Shown here: piece after piece, positions 36,983-46,593 of the stretch
Numbering within the stretch: the stretch's first letter is position 1
How the letters are laid out: every line of letters begins with the position of its first letter
Assembly: GCF_902499335.1 (NCBI RefSeq)
Contig: NZ_CABVQK010000007.1
Location: 415,278-479,277, forward strand
Reading direction: 5' to 3'
Source of the DNA: Burkholderia lata
GTDB taxonomy: Bacteria; Pseudomonadota; Gammaproteobacteria; Burkholderiales; Burkholderiaceae
DNA length: 64,000 nucleotides
Notes under the pieces: generated by a model
What the model was told of the DNA's origin: nothing
Seen by the model: only the letters and a program-made list of their open reading frames with translations
The model's database searches: none
Translations under genes and position numbers: made by a program

Positions 36983-37597
36983 ATGAGAAAGGAATGGGCA
37001 GCGACCGCGCTGGCGGCGTCGCTGTTGACGGGGTGCGCCGGCGTGACGAGCGGCGTGAGTGCGCTCGGGCAGCCGAACGCGTTCGCATCCGACGCGCACG
37101 GCTACGACTTCGTGCGGACGGCCGCGCAGGCCGACGATGCCGAATACCGGCAGATCGAGACGCTCGTGCGCGACGAACTCGCGCACCGCGGCTTCGAGGC
37201 GAAGCCGCTCGCGGCCGCGCGTTACCGGCTGTCGATTGCGTATGCGACGCAGCCGGCCACGGTTGCGGCGAGCGCCGACGGGTGCGGCGCCGCGAGCAGC
37301 GCATGCGTGACGGTCGACGGGCCGGCGCCGTTCGCGCTGCCGTTCATGGGCCGCGTGTATCGCCACGTGCTGACGCTGCGTTTCGTCGACGCGAAATCGG
37401 GCGCCGACGTTTACCGCGTGTCGGCCGCGCTGCGCGATCGCGACCCCGGCACGCAGCAGGCCGTGCCGGCGCTCGTGAAGAGCGCGCTCGCGAAGGTGCC
37501 GTTCGGCGACGGCGGCGGCTGGCTCGTCAAGACGAAAAAAGACGACGCGGGCGGGATGCCGGGCGTCGTCTCGGTGAAGCCGGCCGAAGCGCGCTGA
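36983..37597 (+). CDS. Predicted lipoprotein with DUF4136-like domain
   Basis: 204 residues. The lipoprotein signal is MRKEWAATALAASLLTGCAG, with lipobox LLTGC. The mature part resembles DUF4136 (YDFVRTAAQADDAEYRQIETLVRDEL, later YRHVLTLRFVDAKSGADVYRVSA). It lies 37 bases after the kinase gene and probably belongs to the same operon. The ATG at 36983 has GGGGAAAG upstream; a TTG at 36971 is less likely. Function unknown. Confidence 0.8.
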   Translation: MRKEWAATALAASLLTGCAGVTSGVSALGQPNAFASDAHGYDFVRTAAQADDAEYRQIETLVRDELAHRGFEAKPLAAARYRLSIAYATQPATVAASADGCGAASSACVTVDGPAPFALPFMGRVYRHVLTLRFVDAKSGADVYRVSAALRDRDPGTQQAVPALVKSALAKVPFGDGGGWLVKTKKDDAGGMPGVVSVKPAEAR

Positions 37598-37620
37598 GCG
37601 TCGGCCGGTGAGGTGAGGGC

Positions 37621-37650
37621 GGGCTCGCCGGAGTGAGCCCTTGTGCCCTT
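37621..37650 (+). terminator. Weak hairpin between convergent genes
   Basis: GGGCTC pairs with GAGCCC around an 8-base loop, followed by TTGTGCCCTTG. Short stem and poor T-tract, so only a tentative terminator for the lipoprotein gene. Confidence 0.3.
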
Positions 37651-37657
37651 GCCGCGT

Positions 37658-38542
37658 TCAGTCGGCCGTGTGTGCGCCGCCGCGCGTGCGCAGGTAGGCG
37701 TCGAATTCCGCGCCGACTTCCGCGTGGCGCAGCGCGAATTCGACCGTCGCCTTCAGGTAGCCGAGCTTGCTGCCGCAGTCGTAGCGCGTGCCCTGGTACT
37801 TGTAGGCCAGCACTTGCTCATCGGCGAGCAGCGCCTGGATCGCGTCGGTGAGCTGCAGCTCGCCGCCCGCGCCGGGCTTCAGCGCGCGCAGGTGCTCGAA
37901 GATCCGCGGCTTCAGGATGTAGCGGCCGACCACGCCGAGGTTCGACGGCGCGACTTCCGGCGCCGGCTTCTCGACGATCGCCGACATCTTGACGATCGAC
38001 TCCTCCCACTCCTTGCCGTCGACGATCCCGTACGACTTCGTCTCCGACGGCGGGATCTCTTCCACGCCGATCACCGAGCTGTGATAGTGGTCGAACACGT
38101 CGACCATCTGCTTCATCACGGGCGGGTTGCCGTCGAGCAGGTCGTCGGCGAGGATCACCGCGAACGGGTTGTCCGCGACCAGCTTCTCCGCGCACAGCAC
38201 CGCATGGCCGAGGCCGAGCGCTTCCGGCTGGCGCACGTAGAAGCAGTCGACATGGCTCGGCTTGATGCTGCGCACGAGTTCGAGCAGTTTTTCCTTGCCG
38301 CGCGCCTCGAGTTCGGCCTCGACTTCGTACGACTTGTCGAAGTGATCCTCGATCGCGCGTTTGCTGCGCCCGGTGACGAAGATCATCTCGGTAATGCCGG
38401 CGGCGATCGCTTCCTCGACTGCGTACTGGATCAGCGGCTTGTCGACGACCGGCAGCATTTCCTTCGGGCTTGCTTTCGTCGCCGGAAGGAACCGCGTGCC
38501 GAGACCGGCCACGGGGAACACTGCCTTGGTAACTTTCAACAT
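37658..38542 (-). CDS. galU: UTP--glucose-1-phosphate uridylyltransferase
   Basis: 294 residues. Nucleotidyltransferase signature [20 protein letters not shown] at residues 13-32, then [11 protein letters not shown] and an ILADDLLDG metal-site motif. It makes UDP-glucose for LPS, exopolysaccharide and trehalose pathways. It lies 87 bases downstream of valS on the same strand, with a separate TATAAT at 38598-38603 suggesting its own promoter. Confidence 0.96.
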   Translation of the reverse strand: MLKVTKAVFPVAGLGTRFLPATKASPKEMLPVVDKPLIQYAVEEAIAAGITEMIFVTGRSKRAIEDHFDKSYEVEAELEARGKEKLLELVRSIKPSHVDCFYVRQPEALGLGHAVLCAEKLVADNPFAVILADDLLDGNPPVMKQMVDVFDHYHSSVIGVEEIPPSETKSYGIVDGKEWEESIVKMSAIVEKPAPEVAPSNLGVVGRYILKPRIFEHLRALKPGAGGELQLTDAIQALLADEQVLAYKYQGTRYDCGSKLGYLKATVEFALRHAEVGAEFDAYLRTRGGAHTAD

Positions 38543-38597
38543 GATCGAACCTTTATTCCTGTAATCGACTTGTCAGACGGTCTATGTTCACGTCCGC

Positions 38598-38603
38598 ATT
38601 ATA
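38598..38603 (-). promoter_or_regulatory. Candidate -10 box for galU
   Basis: A perfect TATAAT on the minus strand, 55 bases before the galU start, in the valS-galU gap. No convincing -35 hexamer is visible. Confidence 0.4.
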
Positions 38604-38629
38604 GTGAACGCAAACGACCTTACCCTTTG

Positions 38630-41497
38630 TTACGCAGGCAACCGATCGAGCTGCGCGCGCAGTTTTTCGAGCGTGCTCTGGAATTCCGCGACGCGCTTCT
38701 GCTCCTGTTCGACCACGGCCGGCGGCGCTTTCGCGACGAATGCCTCGTTGCCGAGCTTCGCATTGCACTTCGTGATCTCGCCCGTCAGGCGCGTGATTTC
38801 CTTCGACAGGCGCTCGCGTTCGGCCGCGACGTCGATCTCGACCTTCAGCACCAGTTTGTTCGGCCCGACGATCGCGATCGGCGCGCCGTGCGCTTCCTTG
38901 TCGAGCGCCGCTTCGTCAGCGAGGATCTGCACTTCCGACAGGCGCGCGAGGGCCTGAACGTACGGCGCGAACGAGCGCAGGCGCTCGGCGTCGCCGGCTG
39001 CAAGCAGCGGCACCTTGGTTGCCGGCGACAGGTTCATCTCGCCGCGCAGGTTGCGGCACGCGTCGACGATCGCCTTCAGGTCGGCCGCCCACTGTTCGGA
39101 CGCCTCGTCGATCTTCTGCAGGTTCGCGACCGGGTACGCCTGCGTCATCAGCGACGCTTCGCCTTCGGCCTTGCCTTGCGGATAGCGGCCCGCGAGCGGC
39201 GCCACCTTCTGCCAGAGCGCTTCAGTGATGAACGGGATGACCGGGTGCGCAAGGCGCAGCACCGTCTCGAGCACGCGCAGCAGCGTGCGGCGCGTCGCGC
39301 GCTGCTGTTCCGGCGTGCCGTTCTGGATCTGCACCTTCGCGAGTTCGAGATACCAGTCGCAGTACTCGTCCCACACGAACTTGTAGATGCTGGTCGCGAT
39401 GTTGTCGAAGCGGTAATCGGCGAAACCCTTCGCGATGTCGGCCTCGGTGCGCTGCAGCAGCGACACGATCCAGCGGTCGGCCGCCGAGAAGTCGAGGTAG
39501 CCGCCCGGGCCGCAATCGCCCGCGCCGCAGACTTCCGGCTTGTCGGTGCCGCAGTCGTGGCCTTCGCAGTTCATCAGCACGAAGCGCGTGGCGTTCCACA
39601 GCTTGTTGCAGAAGTTGCGATAGCCTTCGCAGCGCGCGAGGTCGAAGTTCACGTTGCGGCCGAGCGTCGCCATCGACGCCATCGTGAAGCGCAGCGCGTC
39701 GGCGCCGAACGCGGGAATGCCGTCCGGGAATTCCTTGCGCGTCTTCTTCTCGATCGTCGCCGCCTGCTTCGGGTTCATCAGGCCGGTGGTGCGCTTCGCG
39801 ACCAGCGTCTCGAGGTCGACACCGTCGACGATGTCGATCGGGTCGAGCGTATTGCCCTTGCTCTTCGACATCTTCTGGCCTTCGGCATCGCGCACGAGGC
39901 CGTGCATGTACACCGTGTGGAACGGCACCTTGCCCGTGAAGTGCGTGGTCATCATCACCATCCGGGCGACCCAGAAGAAGATGATGTCGAAGCCGGTGAC
40001 GAGCACCGACGACGGCAGGAAGTGTTTCAGTTCGGGCGTTTCGTTCGGCCAGCCGAGCGACGAGAACGGCACGAGCGCCGACGAGAACCACGTGTCGAGC
40101 ACGTCTTCGTCACGCTTGAGTGCGCCCGTATAGCCTTGCGCGTCGGCTTTCGCACGGGCGTCTTCCTCGCTGCGCGCGACGAAAACCTCGCCATTCTCGC
40201 CGTACCACGCGGGAATCTGGTGGCCCCACCACAGCTGGCGCGAGATGCACCAGTCCTGGATGTTCTCGAGCCACTGGTAGTAGGTGGTCGTCCAGTTTTC
40301 CGGCACGAACTTGATCTGGCCGTCGCGCACGACGTCGAGCGATACCTCGGTGATCGACTTGCCCGGATGGAACGTGCCTTCCGGCGCCGGCTTGGTCATC
40401 GCGACGAACCATTGGTCGGTCAGCAGCGGCTCGATCACGACGCCCGTGCGGTCGCCGCGCGGCACCATCAGCTTGTGCGGCTTCACGGAGTCGAGGAAGC
40501 CCTCCGCGTCGAGGTCGGCGACGATCGCCTTGCGCGCGTCGAAGCGGTCGAGGCCGCGATACTGTTCGGGGCCGTTGTCGTTGATCTTCGCGTCGAGCGT
40601 CAGGATCTCGATCGGCGCGAGCTTGTGGCGCAGGCCGACCTGGTAGTCGTTGAAGTCGTGCGCGGGCGTGACCTTCACGACGCCCGTGCCGAACTCGCGG
40701 TCGACGTAGTCGTCGGCGATCACCGGGATCTCGCGGCCCGTCAGCGGCAGCGTGACGAGCTTGCCGATGAGGTGCGCATAGCGTTCGTCTTCCGGGTGGA
40801 CCATCAGCGCGACGTCGCCGAGCATCGTTTCCGGACGCGTCGTGGCAACGGTCAGCGAGCCCGAGCCGTCGACGAGCGGGTAGCGGATGTGCCACAGGTG
40901 GCCGTTTTCCTCTTCGCTCACCACTTCGAGGTCCGACACGGCGGTCAGCAGCACCGGATCCCAGTTCACGAGGCGCTTGCCGCGGTAGATCAGGCCCTGT
41001 TCATGGAGCGTGACGAACACGTCGCGCACGGCGGCCGACATCTTGTCGTCCATCGTGAAATATTCGCGCGACCAGTCGGTCGACGCACCGAGGCGGCGCA
41101 CCTGGCCGGTGATCGTCGAGCCGGATTTTTCCTTCCATTCCCACACGCGCTCGACGAACTTCTCGCGGCCGAGGTCGTGGCGCGACACGCCCTGCGCGTC
41201 AAGCTGGCGCTCGACGACGATCTGGGTCGCGATCCCCGCGTGGTCGGTGCCGGGCACCCACAGCGTGTTCTCGCCGAGCATCCGGTGGTAGCGGGCGAGG
41301 CCGTCCATGATCGTCTGGTTGAACGCGTGGCCCATATGCAGCGTGCCCGTCACGTTCGGCGGCGGCAACTGGATCGCGAAATCGGGGTGGGCCGGGTCGA
41401 ATGCCGGGGCCGCATAGCCGCGTTTTTCCCACTCCGGCCCCCATTGGGACTCGATAGTGTGGGGTTCGAAACTCTTCGCAAGCGTGTTGTCGCTCAT
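38630..41497 (-). CDS. valS: Valine--tRNA ligase
   Basis: 955 residues, as expected for ValRS. Class I signatures: HIGH-type HMGHAFN in [17 protein letters not shown] near residue 50, and [12 protein letters not shown] near 555. The CP1 editing domain lies between them, and the C-terminal coiled coil ends the protein ([18 protein letters not shown]). The ATG at 41497 starts the family N-terminus [16 protein letters not shown]; the frame is open 16 codons further up. Divergent from uvrD. Confidence 0.98.
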   Translation of the reverse strand: MSDNTLAKSFEPHTIESQWGPEWEKRGYAAPAFDPAHPDFAIQLPPPNVTGTLHMGHAFNQTIMDGLARYHRMLGENTLWVPGTDHAGIATQIVVERQLDAQGVSRHDLGREKFVERVWEWKEKSGSTITGQVRRLGASTDWSREYFTMDDKMSAAVRDVFVTLHEQGLIYRGKRLVNWDPVLLTAVSDLEVVSEEENGHLWHIRYPLVDGSGSLTVATTRPETMLGDVALMVHPEDERYAHLIGKLVTLPLTGREIPVIADDYVDREFGTGVVKVTPAHDFNDYQVGLRHKLAPIEILTLDAKINDNGPEQYRGLDRFDARKAIVADLDAEGFLDSVKPHKLMVPRGDRTGVVIEPLLTDQWFVAMTKPAPEGTFHPGKSITEVSLDVVRDGQIKFVPENWTTTYYQWLENIQDWCISRQLWWGHQIPAWYGENGEVFVARSEEDARAKADAQGYTGALKRDEDVLDTWFSSALVPFSSLGWPNETPELKHFLPSSVLVTGFDIIFFWVARMVMMTTHFTGKVPFHTVYMHGLVRDAEGQKMSKSKGNTLDPIDIVDGVDLETLVAKRTTGLMNPKQAATIEKKTRKEFPDGIPAFGADALRFTMASMATLGRNVNFDLARCEGYRNFCNKLWNATRFVLMNCEGHDCGTDKPEVCGAGDCGPGGYLDFSAADRWIVSLLQRTEADIAKGFADYRFDNIATSIYKFVWDEYCDWYLELAKVQIQNGTPEQQRATRRTLLRVLETVLRLAHPVIPFITEALWQKVAPLAGRYPQGKAEGEASLMTQAYPVANLQKIDEASEQWAADLKAIVDACRNLRGEMNLSPATKVPLLAAGDAERLRSFAPYVQALARLSEVQILADEAALDKEAHGAPIAIVGPNKLVLKVEIDVAAERERLSKEITRLTGEITKCNAKLGNEAFVAKAPPAVVEQEQKRVAEFQSTLEKLRAQLDRLPA

Positions 41498-41544
41498 GTT
41501 GGAAATCTGCCGAAAAATGCGTGAATTGGATGCCGAATCCGACA

Positions 41545-41550
41545 ATTATA
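41545..41550 (-). promoter_or_regulatory. Candidate -10 box for valS
   Basis: A perfect TATAAT on the minus strand, 47 bases before the valS start in an AT-rich patch. The -35 hexamer at 17 bases is weak. Confidence 0.45.
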
Positions 41551-41665
41551 AATGGATGCACATCGACCAGCCATCGCCTTGCCGGCGCGGGCCTGTCGCG
41601 ACGCGGCCGCAACGCGCTTGTGACGTGCCGTCGAACGGATCGGGAACAGCATCGCGCGGCCGACT

Positions 41666-41671
41666 TATAAT
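41666..41671 (+). promoter_or_regulatory. Candidate -10 box for uvrD
   Basis: A perfect TATAAT, 39 bases before the uvrD start. The hexamer 17 bases upstream (GGAACA) only half matches a -35 box. I see no LexA box in this gap. Confidence 0.45.
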
Positions 41672-41710
41672 GTCGGGTCCGCATTTTTCTCGCCCGTTCG
41701 CTGCCGCTCC

Positions 41711-44074
41711 ATGCCCGATCTGCTCGCCAATCTGAACCCCGAACAACTCGCCGCCGTCACGTTGCCGAACGAACCGGCGCTGATCCTCGCAGGGGCGGGC
41801 AGCGGCAAGACCCGCGTGCTGATCACCCGCATCGCGTGGCTGATCCAGCAGGGCTACGCGTCGCCGCCCACCGTGCTCGCCGTGACCTTCACGAACAAGG
41901 CCGCGCGCGAGATGATGGCGCGCCTGTCGGCGATGATGCCGATCGACACGCGCGGGATGTGGATCGGCACGTTCCACGGCCTGTGCAACCGGATGCTGCG
42001 CACGCACTGGCGCGACGCCGGCCTGCCGCAGACCTTCCAGATCCTCGATACCGCCGACCAGCTGTCCGCGATCAAGCGGCTGATGAAGGCGGCGAACGTC
42101 GACGACGAGAAGTACCCGCCGAAGAACGTGCAGTACTTCATCAACAACGCGAAGGAGCAGGGGCTGCGTCCCGACAAGGTCGATGCGTCCGACAATTTCA
42201 ACCGCAAGTTCGTCGAGCTGTACCAGGCGTACGACCAGCAGTGCCAGCGCGAGGGCGTCGTCGATTTCCCCGAGCTGCTGCTGCGCTGCTACGAATTGCT
42301 CGCGTACAACGCGCCGCTGCGCGCGCATTACCAGGCGCGCTTCCGGCACATCCTCGTCGACGAGTTCCAGGACACCAACAAGCTGCAGTACGCGTGGCTC
42401 AAGATGCTCGCCGGTGGCGAGAACGCGATCTTCGCGGTCGGCGACGACGACCAGTCGATCTACGCGTTCCGCGGCGCGAACGTCGGCAACATGCGCGACT
42501 TCGAAGACGAATTCCGCGTGCGCAACCTGATCAAGCTTGAGCAGAACTACCGGTCGCACGGCAACATCCTCGACGCGGCGAACCAGCTGATCTCGAACAA
42601 CGCGCACCGCCTCGGCAAGAACCTGCGCACCGACGCGGGCCACGGCGAGCCCGTGCGCGTGTACGAGGCGAGCACCGATTCGCAGGAAGCCGGCTGGATC
42701 GTCGAGGAGATCCGCTCGCTGATCAACACGGGGATGGCGCGCAGCGAAGTGGCCGTCCTGTACCGCAGCAACGCGCAGTCGCGCTCGATCGAGCACACGC
42801 TGATGTCGTCGGGCATCCCGTACCGCGTGTACGGCGGCCTGCGCTTCTTCGAACGCCAGGAAGTGAAGCACGCGCTCGCGTACCTGCGCCTAATCGACAA
42901 CCCGAACGACGACACCGCGTTCGTGCGCGTCGTGAACTTCCCGACCCGCGGCATCGGCGCGCGCTCGATCGAGCAGCTGGCCGACGCCGCGCGCCTGTAC
43001 GGCTGTTCGATGGCCGCCGCGATTCCGTACGTGACGGGCAAGGCCGGCACGAGCCTCGGCGGGTTCGCGAACCTGGTCGCGAAGATGCGCGCCGATACGC
43101 AGCACATGAACCTGCCCGACACCGTCGAGCACATCGTGCGCGCCAGCGGTCTCGCCGATTTCTACCAGGGCGAGCGCGAAGGCCAGGACCGTCTCGAGAA
43201 CTTGCAGGAACTCGTGAACGCGGCCACCGCGTTCATCGCGGAGGAAGGCTACGGGCTCGACACGCCGGCCCGTTCGATCCCGCTGCGCGCGGGCGCGATC
43301 GCGGCGCCCGAGCTCGGCACCGCGACGGACGATCCGGCGGTCGACGTGCTCGATCCGGTATCGCCCGCCGACCCGGCGCAGAACCCCGACACGATGACGC
43401 CGCTCGCCGGCTTCCTGTCGCATGCGTCGCTGGAGGCCGGCGACAACCAGGCGCAGGCCGGGCAGGACGCCGTGCAGCTGATGACGGTGCACGCGGCGAA
43501 GGGGCTCGAATTCTCGGCCGTGTTCATCACGGGCCTCGAGGAAGGGCTGTTCCCGCACGAGAACAGCGTGCTCGAATCGGACGGACTCGAGGAAGAGCGC
43601 CGGCTGATGTACGTCGCGATCACGCGTGCGAAGGAGCGGCTCTACCTGTCGTTCGCACAGAGCCGGATGCTGCATGGCCAGACGCGTTACAACGTGCGCT
43701 CGCGCTTCTTCGACGAACTGCCCGAGCACGTGCTCAAGTGGCTGACGCCGAAGGTCGAGGCCGGTTCGCGCTGGGGCGGCCGGTCGGACAACGCCGGGTA
43801 CGGGCGCGACTGGTTCGCGCGGCCGGGCGGCGGCAGCCGCGAGCAGATCGTCGACCCGGCCGTGTCCGCGCCGTTGCCCTCGTTCGCGAACAAGCAGCGC
43901 GCGGCCGATGCCGGCTTCCGGGTTGGCCAGCAGGTGTTCCATACCAAGTTCGGCGAAGGCACGGTCACCGCGCTCGAAGGCAACGGCACCGACGCGAAGG
44001 CGCAGGTGAAATTCAAGCGGCACGGCGAGAAGTGGCTCGCGCTCGCGGTCGCGAAACTGCAGGCGGTGGAATGA
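41711..44074 (+). CDS. uvrD: DNA helicase II (UvrD/Rep superfamily 1)
   Basis: 787 residues. SF1A helicase motifs in order: I AGAGSGKT (about 27-34), Ia TFTNKAAREM, II DEFQDTN, III GDDDQSIYAFRGA, IV EQNYRSHGNIL, V VQLMTVHAAKGLEF, VI YVAITRAKERL. The C-terminal tail has the Tudor-like RNA polymerase-binding segment (GQQVFHTKFGEGTVTALEG). It unwinds DNA in mismatch and nucleotide-excision repair. Its stop overlaps the start of the nucleosidase gene (ATGA). Confidence 0.96.
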   Translation: MPDLLANLNPEQLAAVTLPNEPALILAGAGSGKTRVLITRIAWLIQQGYASPPTVLAVTFTNKAAREMMARLSAMMPIDTRGMWIGTFHGLCNRMLRTHWRDAGLPQTFQILDTADQLSAIKRLMKAANVDDEKYPPKNVQYFINNAKEQGLRPDKVDASDNFNRKFVELYQAYDQQCQREGVVDFPELLLRCYELLAYNAPLRAHYQARFRHILVDEFQDTNKLQYAWLKMLAGGENAIFAVGDDDQSIYAFRGANVGNMRDFEDEFRVRNLIKLEQNYRSHGNILDAANQLISNNAHRLGKNLRTDAGHGEPVRVYEASTDSQEAGWIVEEIRSLINTGMARSEVAVLYRSNAQSRSIEHTLMSSGIPYRVYGGLRFFERQEVKHALAYLRLIDNPNDDTAFVRVVNFPTRGIGARSIEQLADAARLYGCSMAAAIPYVTGKAGTSLGGFANLVAKMRADTQHMNLPDTVEHIVRASGLADFYQGEREGQDRLENLQELVNAATAFIAEEGYGLDTPARSIPLRAGAIAAPELGTATDDPAVDVLDPVSPADPAQNPDTMTPLAGFLSHASLEAGDNQAQAGQDAVQLMTVHAAKGLEFSAVFITGLEEGLFPHENSVLESDGLEEERRLMYVAITRAKERLYLSFAQSRMLHGQTRYNVRSRFFDELPEHVLKWLTPKVEAGSRWGGRSDNAGYGRDWFARPGGGSREQIVDPAVSAPLPSFANKQRAADAGFRVGQQVFHTKFGEGTVTALEGNGTDAKAQVKFKRHGEKWLALAVAKLQAVE

Positions 44075-44868
44075 TGGGCATCGACATGGTGGGTACGGTT
44101 TCACCCCGTCCGCTCGGCATCCTGGCTGCACTGCCCGAGGAACTCGGCGACCTGATCGCCGCGATGCGTGCCGACGGCGCGATGAAGACGGTCACGCTCG
44201 GCCGCCGCGATTATCACGTCGGCACCGTGCACGGCGCGGCCTGCGTCGTGACGCTCGCACGGGTCGGCAAGGTCGCGGCCGCCGCGACGGTCAGCGCGCT
44301 GATCCACGTGTTCGGCGTGGCGGGCGTCGTGTTCACCGGTGTCGCGGGCGGCGTGTCGCGCACGGTGCGCGTCGGCGACGTCGTCGTCGCCGATACGCTG
44401 CTGCAGCACGATCTCGACGCGTCGCCGCTTTTTCCGCGCTACGAGGTGCCGCTGCTCGGCATCACGCGTTTCGCGACCGACGCGGCGCTGACGGCACGCT
44501 TGCGGGCCGCGTGTACGGAATTCGTCGCGGAAGAGGGCGCACAGTTCGCCGCACGCTTCGGCCTGGCCGGGGCGACGCTGCACGCGGGGCTGATCATTAG
44601 CGGCGACCGCTTCGTGTCGAGCGAGCGCGAGGTCGTCGCGCTGCGTGATGCGTTGCCGGATGCGCTCGCGGTCGAAATGGAAGGGGCCGCGATCGCGCAG
44701 GTGTGCGCGGAGCACGACGTGCCGTTCGCGCTCGTGCGCACGATTTCCGATACGGCCGACGATCACGCGACGCAGTCGTTCTCGCATTTCCTGTCGGCGA
44801 TCGCGAGCAGCTATTCGTCCGGCATCCTCAAGCGTTTCCTGACGTTGCATGCGACGACGGCGGCCTGA
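44071..44868 (+). CDS. mtn: 5'-Methylthioadenosine/S-adenosylhomocysteine nucleosidase
   Basis: 265 residues. PNP/UDP phosphorylase fold: start PLGILAALPEELGDLI, VVFTGVAGGVSRTVRVGDVV, substrate-binding VEMEGAAIAQVC and catalytic Asp in RTISDTADDHA. It hydrolyses MTA and SAH, so it recycles methyl donors and can feed AI-2 formation if LuxS is present. Two adjacent ATGs (44071, 44074); the first overlaps the uvrD stop. The coding end lies within a terminator stem. Confidence 0.93.
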   Translation: MMGIDMVGTVSPRPLGILAALPEELGDLIAAMRADGAMKTVTLGRRDYHVGTVHGAACVVTLARVGKVAAAATVSALIHVFGVAGVVFTGVAGGVSRTVRVGDVVVADTLLQHDLDASPLFPRYEVPLLGITRFATDAALTARLRAACTEFVAEEGAQFAARFGLAGATLHAGLIISGDRFVSSEREVVALRDALPDALAVEMEGAAIAQVCAEHDVPFALVRTISDTADDHATQSFSHFLSAIASSYSSGILKRFLTLHATTAA

Positions 44869-44887
44869 AGCCGCCGTCGTTTTCTTC
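44854..44887 (+). terminator. Terminator overlapping the 3' end of mtn
   Basis: ACGACGGCGGC pairs perfectly with GCCGCCGTCGT around the loop CTGAA, followed by TTTTCTTC. The left arm is made of the last mtn codons and the stop codon is in the loop. Confidence 0.9.
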
Positions 44888-44910
44888 ATCTCTTCATTCG
44901 AGCCGTTCGA

Positions 44911-44938
44911 CCGGCCGCGGCGCGCACGCCGCGGCCGG
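44911..44938 (-). terminator. Strong hairpin downstream of the MFS gene
   Basis: CCGGCCGCGGCG and CGCCGCGGCCGG form a 12-bp perfect stem with a 4-base loop just beyond the stop of the leftward MFS gene. No T-tract follows on the minus strand, so termination is uncertain. Confidence 0.4.
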
Positions 44939-44942
44939 TTCG

Positions 44943-46181
44943 TCACGCCTTCTTGCGCCGGCTGCTTTCGAGGTTCGGCAGGAACACCGTCAGCACACCG
45001 ATCAGCGGCAGGAACGAGCACACCTTGTAGACGAACGTGATGCTCGTCGCGTCGGCGAGCTGGCCGAGCACGGCCGCGCCGACCCCGCCGAGGCCGAATG
45101 CGAAGCCGAAGAACAGGCCCGCCACCATCCCGACCTTGCCGGGCATCAGCTCCGTCGCGTAGACGAGGATCGCGGCGAACGCGGACGCCAGCACGATGCC
45201 GATGATCACGGTCAGCACGCTGGTCCAGAACAGGTTCGCGTACGGCAGCAGCAGCGTGAACGGCGCGACACCGAGGATCGACACCCAGATCACGTACTTG
45301 CGGCCGATCCGGTCGCCCACCGGCCCGCCGATCAGCGTGCCGGCCGCCACGGCCGCGAGGAACACGAACAGGTGGATCTGCGCGGCCTGCACCGACAGGT
45401 GGAACTTGTCGATCAGGTAGAACGTGAAATAGCTGTTGATGCTCGCGAGGTAGAAGTACTTCGAGAACACGAGCAGCACCAGTACGCCGATCGCGCCCAT
45501 CACGCGGCCGCGCGACAGCGTCGGGTGGCCGGTTGCCGCTGCCTTCTTCTTCATCGACGGATGCTTCTTGTACCAGTGGCCGATCTGCGTGAGCACGATC
45601 ATCGCGACGAGCGCGGCCGCCGAGAACCACGCGATGCTGTGCTGGCCGTGCGGAATGATCACGAGCGCGGCAAGCAGCGGCCCGAGCGCGGAGCCCGCAT
45701 TGCCGCCGACCTGGAACACCGACTGTGCGAGCCCGTGCTGGCCGCCCGACGCCATCCGCGCGACACGCGACGATTCGGGGTGGAACACCGACGAGCCGCA
45801 GCCGACGAGCGCAGCGGCGACCAGCAGCATCGGGAAATTGGGCGCGACCGACATCAGCAGCAGCCCAGCGAGCGTGAAGCCCATGCCGACTGGCAGCGAA
45901 TACGGCTTCGGACGCTTGTCGGTGTAGAGGCCGATGAGCGGCTGCAGCAGCGATGCGGTGATCTGGTAGGTGAGCGTGATCAGGCCGATCTGCGCGAACG
46001 ACAGCGCGAACTGGCTCTTGAGCATCGGATAGATCGCGAGGATCAACGACTGGATCATGTCGTTGAGCATGTGCGAGAAGCTGATCGCGCCGAGCACCGG
46101 GTAGACGGTACGGGCAACGGGGGGCGCGGGCGGCTGGGCGGCGGCCGCGCGGGCGGAGCCGTTGTCGAGGCTGGTTTCCAT
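44943..46181 (-). CDS. fsr: MFS exporter, fosmidomycin-resistance (Fsr) type
   Basis: 412 residues from the ATG at 46181. Twelve membrane segments; Fsr-like marks are AISFSHMLNDMIQSLILAIYPML at the start of helix 1, GLYTDKRPKPYSLPVGM in the loop 2-3 region, VGCGSSVFHPESSRVARMAS, and GGPVGDRIGRKYVIW at the second-half loop. Family members export fosmidomycin and related compounds; the natural substrate is unknown. The frame stays open far upstream but conservation begins after about residue 25. An inverted repeat about 100 bases upstream suggests control by a repressor. Confidence 0.88.
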   Translation of the reverse strand: METSLDNGSARAAAAQPPAPPVARTVYPVLGAISFSHMLNDMIQSLILAIYPMLKSQFALSFAQIGLITLTYQITASLLQPLIGLYTDKRPKPYSLPVGMGFTLAGLLLMSVAPNFPMLLVAAALVGCGSSVFHPESSRVARMASGGQHGLAQSVFQVGGNAGSALGPLLAALVIIPHGQHSIAWFSAAALVAMIVLTQIGHWYKKHPSMKKKAAATGHPTLSRGRVMGAIGVLVLLVFSKYFYLASINSYFTFYLIDKFHLSVQAAQIHLFVFLAAVAAGTLIGGPVGDRIGRKYVIWVSILGVAPFTLLLPYANLFWTSVLTVIIGIVLASAFAAILVYATELMPGKVGMVAGLFFGFAFGLGGVGAAVLGQLADATSITFVYKVCSFLPLIGVLTVFLPNLESSRRKKA

Positions 46182-46279
46182 GTGAGAGCTGAACGAGTTG
46201 AGGTGGCGGGCGCGCTCTGCTGGGGATTGGCGCGTCTTGAATCGTTGCTGCGTCAAAGAAGTGTAATGTGGCGTATCAA

Positions 46280-46316
46280 GAATGTCCGGACAAGTTTTAT
46301 CGTGAATCGGACATTC
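46280..46316. promoter_or_regulatory. Perfect 9-bp inverted repeat GAATGTCCG-N19-CGGACATTC
   Basis: Arms at 46280-46288 and 46308-46316; the first arm continues into the 8-bp palindrome GTCCGGAC. Centre-to-centre distance is 28 bases, nearly three helical turns. Likely operator for the leftward exporter; the cognate regulator is not next to it. Confidence 0.6.
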
Positions 46317-46365
46317 ATCTGACGGATCGGCCGGTGCCCGTTTTTTTGGCCAGGTATAACCGCTG

Positions 46366-46395
46366 GCGGCGCTCCCGCCTGTCAGCGGGAGCCGC
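46366..46395. other. Stem-loop of unknown role
   Basis: GCGG-(CG bulge)-CTCCCGC pairs with GCGGGAG-CCGC around a 6-base loop. No T-run follows on either strand, so it is not an ordinary terminator; a leader structure of the chemoreceptor mRNA is possible. Confidence 0.45.
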
Positions 46396-46593
46396 GCCGG
46401 GGCCGGTGCGTGGTTTCCCGGACTCAAGAAACGGCGGTGGCGGCCGTAGAACGACCCAATGACAAGACAACAGGCGCGCCGCGCCCGGCACCGGCTACCC
46501 GCCGTGCGGGCGCAGGACGCGCGGCATGGCCAGCCATCGCGGGAATGCCGGGACCGACCTTTCCGGCCGCGTGATCAATACGGGGATAGTTCG

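Larger units (their letters stand above)
46182..46593. promoter_or_regulatory. Divergent gap between fsr-like exporter and chemoreceptor
   Basis: 412 bases without a supported gene. Contains a perfect 9-bp inverted repeat (46280-46316), a run of seven T at 46341-46347, a TATAAC box near 46355, and a strong hairpin at 46366-46395. Promoters of both genes must lie here. Open frames across it are extensions of the two flanking genes with no family resemblance. Confidence 0.6.

Noticed and set aside
37643..41524. A 1293-codon open frame on the + strand opposite galU and valS
   Set aside because: It is antisense to two unmistakable genes and owes its length to high GC at third codon positions; its translation is Arg/His/Val-rich with no family motif.
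46459..46593. Longer N-terminus for the chemoreceptor
   Set aside because: The extra 45 residues are Arg-rich without conservation signs, and a ribosome-binding site precedes the ATG at 46594.
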